From the NCBI GenBank assembly GCA_003455655.1, contig DMQP01000119.1, positions 1 through 11,483 on the forward strand: a stretch of 11,483 nt of DNA, in the 5' to 3' direction. Both the position numbers and the translations under genes were made by a program. Below the pieces are notes generated by a model. The model did not search any database, was not told the origin of the DNA, and saw only the letters and a list, made by a program, of their open reading frames with translations. This DNA is from Treponema sp. (GTDB taxonomy: Bacteria > Spirochaetota > Spirochaetia > Treponematales > Treponemataceae). Shown piece by piece: positions 1 to 5,475 of this stretch. Numbering within the stretch: position 1 is the stretch's first letter; the number at the start of each line of letters is the position of its first letter.

Positions 1-13
1 AAGCTCCAAAGAC

Positions 14-48
14 TTGACTTACCCCTCTGTTTTATGTTATCTTATAGT
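14..48 (+). promoter_or_regulatory. Candidate sigma-70 promoter of yebC
   Basis: TTGACT at 14-19 is a 5/6 match to a -35 box. After an 18-base spacer comes TATCTT at 38-43, with TG two bases upstream (TGT at 35-37, an extended -10). A second -10-like box, TATAGT, is at 43-48 but its spacing is long. Transcription would start near 50, leaving a leader of about 25 bases that carries the yebC ribosome binding site. This is seen by eye only. The sequence begins just upstream, so a longer operon entering from the left cannot be excluded. Confidence 0.5.
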
Positions 49-74
49 ACATTTTTCTTTTAGAGGAGTTCCCG

Positions 75-821
75 ATGTCAGGACACAGTAAATGGTCTAC
101 TATTAAACACGCAAAAGGTATTGCTGATGCAAAGCGTGGTGCATTGTTTACCAAATTCATTAAGGAAATTTCTATTGCCGCAAAAATGGGCGGTGGAGAT
201 CCTGCTTCTAACCCTCGTCTTCGCACTGCCATTCTTAAGGCAAAGGCTGCTTCAATGCCTAAAGATAACATTGAACGCGCAATTAAAAAGGGTACGGGCG
301 AGCTTGGTGCTGCAAACTATGAAGAGCTTGTTTATGAAGGATACGCAGCTGGTGGTGTAGCAGTTCTTATCGAAGTGCTTACCGACAACAAAAACCGTGC
401 TGCAGCAGATGTTCGTAACATCTTTAACAAGAACGGCGGAAACTTGGGTACAAGCGGTTCTGTAAGCCGCATGTTCGAACGCAAAGGTGTTATCGAATAT
501 GATGCAGAAAAAGTAAACGAAGATGAACTTATGGAGCCTGCACTTGACGCTGGCGCAGAAGATATTGCAACAGAAGATGGAGTAGTAACCGTTACTACCG
601 ATCCTTCTTCATTCGACAAAGTTCTTGAAGCACTTCAGGCAAAGAACTACGAGTCTCTGTCTGCTTCAGTAAGCATGGTTCCTATGTCTTACACAGCAGT
701 CGATGAAGAAACAGCAAAGAAAGTTGCAAAACTGCTCAACAAGCTTGAAGAAAACGATGATGTTCAGAACGTTTATTCAACAGTTGAATATCCTGACGGA
801 TTCGATCCTGACGAAGCATAA
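75..821 (+). CDS. yebC: YebC/TACO1-family protein (translation factor, formerly putative transcriptional regulator)
   Basis: Full-length YebC/PmpR/TACO1 family protein of 248 residues, the usual family size. It opens with the family signature MSGHSKWSTIKHAKG. Other conserved blocks are ADAKRGALFTKFIKEI, NPRLRTAILKAKAASMPKDN and YEGYAAGGVAVLIEVLTDNK, and the C-terminal region ends in DVQNVYSTVEYP. Members are cytoplasmic. They were first annotated as DNA-binding regulators, and more recent work on YebC2 and mitochondrial TACO1 points to a ribosome-associated role that relieves stalling at proline-rich stretches. The start is supported by the ribosome binding site AGAGGAG at 62-68, six bases before ATG. 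A strong terminator follows. The neighbour is ruvC, and yebC next to ruvC is a common bacterial arrangement. The family call is firm; the exact molecular role here is inferred from relatives. Confidence 0.96.
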   Translation: MSGHSKWSTIKHAKGIADAKRGALFTKFIKEISIAAKMGGGDPASNPRLRTAILKAKAASMPKDNIERAIKKGTGELGAANYEELVYEGYAAGGVAVLIEVLTDNKNRAAADVRNIFNKNGGNLGTSGSVSRMFERKGVIEYDAEKVNEDELMEPALDAGAEDIATEDGVVTVTTDPSSFDKVLEALQAKNYESLSASVSMVPMSYTAVDEETAKKVAKLLNKLEENDDVQNVYSTVEYPDGFDPDEA

Positions 822-847
822 GCTGTTGTAACAATTCAATTATGTGC

Positions 848-885
848 AAAGGCGCTCTGGTTTTCAGAACGCCTTTTGTTTTTTT
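848..885 (+). terminator. Intrinsic terminator after yebC
   Basis: The stem AAAGGCG (848-854) pairs with CGCCTTT (870-876). After one C/A mismatch the stem continues with TCTG (856-859) against CAGA (865-868), closing a GTTTT loop. A run of T broken by one G follows to 885. This is a textbook rho-independent terminator, placed 26 bases after the yebC stop and only 17 bases before the ruvC start. Confidence 0.88.
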
Positions 886-902
886 AGCTGACAGGGGGCT
901 TT

Positions 903-1391
903 ATGGCAAGTGAACAGACAAAACGCGTACTTGGCATAGATCCAGGGCTTGCTCACACAGGCTTTGGTATTGTTGATGTCTGTAAAGGTCGTATTCGTTT
1001 AGTCAGTTACGGTGTTATAGAAACCTCTGCCGAAGAAGAACATCACTTACGTTTGCTTGCCATTTACAATCGCTTGCGTGCCGTCATCGAAGAGTTTAAA
1101 CCCGACGAAGCAGAAATGGAAACACTGTACTTTTCGCGCAATGTAACCAGTGCTATGGCAGTTGCAGAAGCAAAAGGTGTTATAACACTCTGTCTTGCTC
1201 AGTGTGCACTTCCTCTTTTTACTTACACTCCAAATAAAATAAAATCTTCAGTAACAGGCACTTCCAGTGCAGATAAAGAAACGGTTGAACGTTGTGTTCA
1301 GTTGTTACTCAAACTAAAAGAACCGCCTCGTCCAGACCACGCAGCAGACGCTTTAGCAGGAGCCATAACTCACTGCCACAGTGTTATTTGA
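903..1391 (+). CDS. ruvC: Holliday junction endodeoxyribonuclease RuvC
   Basis: RuvC (162 aa; E. coli 173 aa) is a dimeric RNase H-fold nuclease that cuts Holliday junctions symmetrically, together with RuvAB, in the last step of homologous recombination. Visible motifs are the N-terminal GIDPG with catalytic D13, E73 in EMETLYFSRN, and the C-terminal HAADALAGAITHCHS with H146 and D149. The His at 146 takes the place of E. coli D138. The same His-for-Asp choice is known in Thermus RuvC (catalytic set D7, E70, H143, D146), so the enzyme should be active. The ribosome binding site is a G-rich AGGGGG run (893-898) just before the ATG. The gene follows the yebC terminator closely, and I see no clear promoter of its own. 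Confidence 0.95.
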   Translation: MASEQTKRVLGIDPGLAHTGFGIVDVCKGRIRLVSYGVIETSAEEEHHLRLLAIYNRLRAVIEEFKPDEAEMETLYFSRNVTSAMAVAEAKGVITLCLAQCALPLFTYTPNKIKSSVTGTSSADKETVERCVQLLLKLKEPPRPDHAADALAGAITHCHSVI

Positions 1392-1416
1392 TTATTTTTC
1401 TTTTATCTGATATACT
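1388..1416 (+). promoter_or_regulatory. Strong candidate promoter directly in front of ruvA
   Basis: TTGATT at 1388-1393, a 17-base spacer, and TATACT at 1411-1416 preceded directly by TGA (extended -10, TGn). The -35 box overlaps the ruvC stop codon. Only seven bases (CAACTAC) separate the -10 box from the ruvA ATG at 1424, so the predicted transcription start falls at 1423-1424, essentially on the start codon. No Shine-Dalgarno sequence is present for ruvA, which fits a leaderless transcript. Confidence 0.6.
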
Positions 1417-1423
1417 CAACTAC

Positions 1424-2041
1424 ATGTTCAACAGTCTGACCGGTACCATCACGGGAAAATTTCCGCAGAAAGTTTTTATAGATACTCACGGTATTGAATG
1501 GGATGTAACCGTTCCTGACACAGCTCTTGATGCACTTCCTCCAGTAGGTTCAGAAGGAAAAGTGTATGTGTGGATGCAACACACCGATTCTCTTATGAAC
1601 TTGTACGGATTTGCAAGCGTGAGCGACAGAGACCTTTTTTTTGATTTACTGAAAGTTGAAGGCATTGGTCCAAAAGCGGCAATAAAAATTATGGGAAACA
1701 TTTCTGCTGCTTCACTTGCTCAGATTTTAGATTCTGGTGATGTTAATGCTCTGCAAAAAGTTCCTGGTGTTGGAAAAAAGACTGCCGCAAAAATGCTCCT
1801 TCAGCTAAAAGGAAAACTCTCTCTTAATGCAGATACAAGTCCTTCTCGTACGCAAGAAGTTAGCCCCTATGCTGATGTTATGACTGCTTTGGTCAACATG
1901 GGTTATGAACGAAAAGAAGTATCTGCCACTGTGAGTGCTATTGCACAGCGTCTTTCTTCAGATGAACATTTTGTTGCCTCTTCTCAACAAAGTAAAGAAG
2001 ATGCAGTCTTCCGTCATGCCTTGGTGGAGATGAGTAAATGA
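1424..2041 (+). CDS. ruvA: Holliday junction branch migration protein RuvA
   Basis: RuvA (205 aa; E. coli 203 aa) forms the tetramer that holds the four-way junction flat and loads the RuvB motor. The OB-fold N-terminal domain begins [13 protein letters not shown]. Two helix-hairpin-helix DNA-binding motifs follow, [10 protein letters not shown] (77-86) and [13 protein letters not shown] (about 112-124). Domain III, which contacts RuvB, is visible as [16 protein letters not shown] (151-166). The reading frame is open further upstream to 1292, inside ruvC, but those residues have no RuvA character, so the ATG at 1424 is chosen. It lacks a ribosome binding site and sits immediately after a promoter-like sequence. 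The last codons overlap the ruvB start (ATGA, 2038-2041), which indicates translational coupling. Confidence 0.95.
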   Translation: MFNSLTGTITGKFPQKVFIDTHGIEWDVTVPDTALDALPPVGSEGKVYVWMQHTDSLMNLYGFASVSDRDLFFDLLKVEGIGPKAAIKIMGNISAASLAQILDSGDVNALQKVPGVGKKTAAKMLLQLKGKLSLNADTSPSRTQEVSPYADVMTALVNMGYERKEVSATVSAIAQRLSSDEHFVASSQQSKEDAVFRHALVEMSK

Positions 2042-3174
2042 GTAAAAGTGTTACCCCAAAAAGCAAATACAACCGTTCCGGAAAAAAAGACATAGATGAC
2101 GAAATGAACATTGTTGCTCAGCTTGCTTCCCAGTCAGCAATGTCAGATACACATATTGTTCGTGCAGAACTTACTTCAGACGAAGATGTTCAAGATACAA
2201 ATCTGCGTCCTAAAATGCTTTCTGAATTTTTAGGGCAAGAAGCTGTCAAACAAAACTTAAGTGTTTTTATAAATGCTGCTCGAGAAAGACAAGAAGCCCT
2301 TGACCATTTGTTTTTAATAGGTCCTCCAGGTTTAGGAAAGACAACACTTGCTCAGATTACTGCAAACGAACTGGGTGCAGAGTTTAAAGTAACCAGTGCT
2401 CCTGCGTTAGAAAAACCAGCAAATCTTGCGGGAATTCTTTCTACCATTACGCCAAGAACTGTTTTTTTTATTGATGAAATTCACCGCTTAAAACCTGCCA
2501 TTGAAGAAATGCTCTACATTGCAATGGAAGATTATGAACTTGACTGGGTTATAGGACAGGGGGCAGCGGCAAGAACAGTTCGTATTCCCATTCCTCACTT
2601 TACGCTCGTTGGTGCAACAACAAAAGCGGGTATGGTCAGTTCTCCACTTATAAGTCGTTTCGGAATTATTCAGCGTTTTAACTTTTACGGAAGAGAAGAA
2701 CTTGCTTCCATTATTCATCGTTCGGCACAAATTCTAAATGTTCAAGTTGAAGATGATGCCGCTTTATTACTTGCAGATTGTTCTCGTGGAACTCCTCGTG
2801 TTACTAACAGACTTTTGCGTCGTATGCGCGATTTTGCTCAAGTGAAGGGAAGTGGTGTTATAACTACAGACATTGTTCGTTCTGGTTTAAAAAACTTAGG
2901 CATAGATGAACTGGGACTTGAACACTATGACCGAGAAATTTTACTTTCTATCATAAAAAACTTTGGTGGTGGTCCTGTTGGTGCTGAAACCCTTGCCATT
3001 TCAATTGGAGAATCAATGGATACGCTGGAAGATTACTATGAGCCTTATCTCATTCAATGTGGATTTTTGCAGCGCACTCCTCGAGGAAGAATGGTAACAG
3101 ACAAAGCGTATGAACATTTAGGACTTACTCCTCAAAAAAGGAATTTCAATGAAGACCAGCGACTTTTATTTTGA
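2038..3174 (+). CDS. ruvB: Holliday junction branch migration DNA helicase RuvB
   Basis: RuvB (378 aa) is the AAA+ ATPase ring that drives branch migration with RuvA. Walker A is GPPGLGKTT (95-103, K101). Walker B is FIDEIH with D146 and E147. Sensor 1 lies in LVGATTKAG (190-198). The arginine finger is R207 in SRFG, and sensor 2 is R254 in GTPRVTNR. The C-terminal winged-helix domain contains [14 protein letters not shown] and RTPRGRMVT. The protein is about 40 residues longer than E. coli RuvB (336 aa). The excess lies before the conserved [12 protein letters not shown] (56-67) and is polar and low in recognisable features. The start at 2038 is supported by GGTGGAG at 2023-2029 and by the ATGA overlap with ruvA. 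Internal ATGs at codons 23 and 35 have no better binding site. Confidence 0.96.
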   Translation: MSKSVTPKSKYNRSGKKDIDDEMNIVAQLASQSAMSDTHIVRAELTSDEDVQDTNLRPKMLSEFLGQEAVKQNLSVFINAARERQEALDHLFLIGPPGLGKTTLAQITANELGAEFKVTSAPALEKPANLAGILSTITPRTVFFIDEIHRLKPAIEEMLYIAMEDYELDWVIGQGAAARTVRIPIPHFTLVGATTKAGMVSSPLISRFGIIQRFNFYGREELASIIHRSAQILNVQVEDDAALLLADCSRGTPRVTNRLLRRMRDFAQVKGSGVITTDIVRSGLKNLGIDELGLEHYDREILLSIIKNFGGGPVGAETLAISIGESMDTLEDYYEPYLIQCGFLQRTPRGRMVTDKAYEHLGLTPQKRNFNEDQRLLF

Positions 3175-4189
3175 TTTACCGCAAGAACTGATTGCACAAA
3201 AACCCTGTAACGAACGTGGTGATGATCGTCTTATGCTTTTAGGACGAAACACAGGTTCTGTCGCTCACTATCAGATGAAAGATTTACCTTCTCTTGTCGA
3301 AGCAGGAACACTTATGGTTTTTAATAACAGTAGAGTTCGACGCAGCCGCTGTTATGCAACAAAAATTTCTTCTGGCAAAGAACAAGAGTTTTTGTTTTTA
3401 AATCCCGTGTCTTCAGATTTGTGCCTTTGGAATGTAATGGTTCGTGGTGCAAAAAAAGTAAAAGATAATGCCCAGTATTCTTTTGCTGATGGAAGTCTTG
3501 CAACTGTTGTTCATGCAGACGAAAATTCTGGTTCTGAATTTCGTTCTCTCGCATTTGAAAATCCACTTACAGAAGATTGGTTTGAAAGAAACGGACACAT
3601 TCCTCTTCCTCCGTATATCCGCAGAGAAGATACAGATATAGACAGTGAACGGTATCAAACCATTTATGCAAAAGAAACTGGCAGTGCAGCCGCTCCCACC
3701 GCAGGACTTCATTTTACTCAGAGCGTTCTTGATGCTTTAACTGCAAAAGGTGTAGAACTTGCATGGATTACACTGCATGTTGGCTTGGGAACATTTCTTC
3801 CAGTTCGTGCTGAACAAATAGAAGAGCATCACATGCATGAAGAGTATTATTCGGTTAGCGTCGAAGTTGCTCAAAAAATCAATACTGCAAAAAAAGAAGG
3901 TCGCCCAGTTCTTGCAGTGGGAACAACAAGTGTGCGCACTCTTGAAAGTGCCTGTGATGAAAATGGACTTGTTCAAAGTGGAACGCGGGGAACACATATC
4001 TTTATGTATCCAGGCTACCAGTTTAAAGTTGTAGATCAGATGTTTACTAACTTCCATACGCCAGAATCAACACTTATTATGCTTGTAAGTGCTTTTGCTG
4101 GAAGAGAAAACATTTTAAATGCATATAAGCAGGCTGTTGAACAAAAGTATCGGTTCTTTTCTTATGGCGACTGCATGCTTATTAAATAA
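3149..4189 (+). CDS. queA: S-adenosylmethionine:tRNA ribosyltransferase-isomerase QueA
   Basis: QueA (346 aa; E. coli 356 aa) transfers and isomerises the ribosyl group of SAM onto 7-aminomethyl-7-deazaguanine in the tRNA anticodon loop, giving epoxyqueuosine. Family blocks are IPLPPYIRR (151-159), [14 protein letters not shown] (177-190), [11 protein letters not shown] (210-220), HHMHEEYY (227-234), [12 protein letters not shown] and [20 protein letters not shown] near the end. The block usually read as NDTRVxPAR appears as NNSRVRRSR (59-67), a variant that may be typical of the lineage. The start has AAGGA about six bases upstream and overlaps the ruvB end by 26 bases, so it is probably translated from the ruvA-ruvB message. 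The stop is one base from the stop of the convergent FAD-subunit gene, and I see no terminator there. Confidence 0.95.
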   Translation: MKTSDFYFDLPQELIAQKPCNERGDDRLMLLGRNTGSVAHYQMKDLPSLVEAGTLMVFNNSRVRRSRCYATKISSGKEQEFLFLNPVSSDLCLWNVMVRGAKKVKDNAQYSFADGSLATVVHADENSGSEFRSLAFENPLTEDWFERNGHIPLPPYIRREDTDIDSERYQTIYAKETGSAAAPTAGLHFTQSVLDALTAKGVELAWITLHVGLGTFLPVRAEQIEEHHMHEEYYSVSVEVAQKINTAKKEGRPVLAVGTTSVRTLESACDENGLVQSGTRGTHIFMYPGYQFKVVDQMFTNFHTPESTLIMLVSAFAGRENILNAYKQAVEQKYRFFSYGDCMLIK

Positions 4190-4190
4190 A

Positions 4191-4997
4191 TTACGACAAC
4201 TGTCCTACTGAATAACGCACTAAGTTTAAAAACTGAATCTTCATGATTGTTTTTGTTTCACTTTCGGGAACAAGTTGATCAAACTGCAAAGATGCTTGTT
4301 CAATAAAAGTTTCTCTTGTTTTTTGCGAAAGGGGAAGCCTTGCACCAATGATTCTGTTTTCAAGTTCAAGAGAACGGAATACTGTATTTCCGGTAAGCAC
4401 AATGCGAATGTTTGCAAGAATGCTTTGGTCTGTGTCTGCCAAAAAAACAAAACTTGCACTGTCGTTTGCAATTAAATGTGATGGTCCTATGCGTTTAAAG
4501 ATGGCTACTTCCCACACTTCGGTAGGAACACGAACTTTTGTAAGCACAAAGCCATGTGGAATTTCTGTAAACTCACGCATTTGAATGTATTTGACTTCAT
4601 TCTGAGTTCTAAACTCAAGGCGAGTGTCTAGCGCTAACAGAGGAGCCCACAGTGTATGCTTTATTCCCTCTGCACAGATGTTACCACCTAGTGTAGCAAT
4701 GTTTCTAATTGTTGGTGTTGCAATAGATTCAAGCGCATCGTATAAAATTGCGGGCTGATTTGTTCTACCTATAGCAATCATTTCTGAAAGCGTAATGGCA
4801 GGTCCAAAGTCAATAAAATGTTCGTGACGGTCAAAACCTTTTAGTTCGGGAATAGCACGAATGGTAAGAGCTTTTTCTTGTAATTGCTCAGTGTCTGTTC
4901 CTCCACCAAAGATTTGGAGTGTGTCTGTAGATTTTACATGATAAAACACATCGGAAAGATTTTTTGCAATGAGTATGGTCTGATTATTTTTTGACAT
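4191..4997 (-). CDS. FAD-binding subunit of a xanthine-dehydrogenase-family (CoxM/XdhB-type) complex
   Basis: This 268-residue protein matches the medium subunit of molybdenum hydroxylases (CoxM, XdhB), which passes electrons between the iron-sulfur subunit and an acceptor through FAD. The two FAD phosphate-binding motifs are present: IFGGGTD (29-35) and ATLGGNICAEG (101-111), the latter after TPTIRNI. The second half fits the CO-dehydrogenase flavoprotein C-terminal domain. The frame is open to 5087, but I choose the ATG at 4997 because GAAGGAAAA lies about 7-10 bases upstream. The extra 30 residues would overlap the preceding gene deeply and look unlike the family. With this start it overlaps the iron-sulfur subunit by 14 bases. 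It is the last gene of the minus-strand operon. The substrate cannot be told from sequence. Confidence 0.85.
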   Translation of the reverse strand: MSKNNQTILIAKNLSDVFYHVKSTDTLQIFGGGTDTEQLQEKALTIRAIPELKGFDRHEHFIDFGPAITLSEMIAIGRTNQPAILYDALESIATPTIRNIATLGGNICAEGIKHTLWAPLLALDTRLEFRTQNEVKYIQMREFTEIPHGFVLTKVRVPTEVWEVAIFKRIGPSHLIANDSASFVFLADTDQSILANIRIVLTGNTVFRSLELENRIIGARLPLSQKTRETFIEQASLQFDQLVPESETKTIMKIQFLNLVRYSVGQLS

Positions 4998-5475
4998 AAG
5001 CTCGTTTTCCTTCTCGTTTGTGTTTTGCGGCAATAGCGTAGAGAATTCCGTTTGCAAATGTATCTCTGTCTGTACAACAGGGTGCAAGTCCGTCTATAGC
5101 CCGATACAACTCTTTTATGTCTGGTCGGTAACAACTGGTTATAACTTCGTAAGCAGTAAGAATTCTTCCTGCGTTGCAGTAACCGCATAAATGCATTCCC
5201 GCCTGAGCAAAGCCTGTCATTATGTCGTTGTATTCAGGGTATGTCTGAAAAAACTCAAGTGTTACAACTTGTGCATCACGAACCATGCCTACGGGAACAA
5301 TACAAGAAGCTGCGGTCTTGCCGTCAAGGAGAACCATGCAGTTGCCACAAATTCCTTTTTGACATCCGCACTTAACACTGAACAATTGTTCTCGGCGCAA
5401 AATGGTAAGTAATGTTTCTGAAGGTTCTGCATCAACAACCACTTTTTTTTGATTCAGTATGAGGGGAATTTTCAT
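4984..5475 (-). CDS. [2Fe-2S] subunit of a xanthine-dehydrogenase-family (CoxS/XdhC-type) complex
   Basis: This 163-residue protein has the two-cluster small-subunit layout of molybdenum hydroxylases. The plant-type ferredoxin cluster is intact: C38, C43, C46 and C58, in the stretch VKCGCQKGICGNC followed by DGKTAASC. The helical second domain starts with C97 and C100 in GMHLCGYCNAG. Relatives close this cluster with C-x-C about 31 residues later (GNLCRCTGY). Here the matching stretch is GLAPCCTD, with C133 and C134 adjacent and proline at the usual first cysteine. The start is firm: GGAGGAAG at 5483-5490 lies seven bases upstream, and the ATG overlaps the large-subunit stop as ATGA. Its job is to relay electrons from the large subunit to the FAD subunit. 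The altered second cluster site is real in the sequence; its effect is unknown. Confidence 0.88.
   Translation of the reverse strand: MKIPLILNQKKVVVDAEPSETLLTILRREQLFSVKCGCQKGICGNCMVLLDGKTAASCIVPVGMVRDAQVVTLEFFQTYPEYNDIMTGFAQAGMHLCGYCNAGRILTAYEVITSCYRPDIKELYRAIDGLAPCCTDRDTFANGILYAIAAKHKREGKRAYVKK

Noticed and set aside
1292..1423. Upstream 44-codon extension of ruvA
   Set aside because: It overlaps the conserved end of ruvC, including the H146/D149 region. RuvA proteins begin at the [13 protein letters not shown] sequence encoded from 1424.
4236..4262. Possible terminator hairpin AATC-TTCAT-GATT followed by T-rich DNA after queA
   Set aside because: A four-base AT-rich stem is too weak to call, and it lies inside the coding region of the convergent gene.
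4998..5087. Upstream 30-codon extension of the FAD subunit
   Set aside because: It lies wholly within the iron-sulfur subunit gene, looks unlike the family, and the ATG at 4997 has a better ribosome binding site.
5472..5474. In-frame TGA of the large subunit as a possible selenocysteine codon
   Set aside because: It sits in a normal ATGA stop/start overlap right after a Glu-rich tail, at full protein length, with no plausible continuation.
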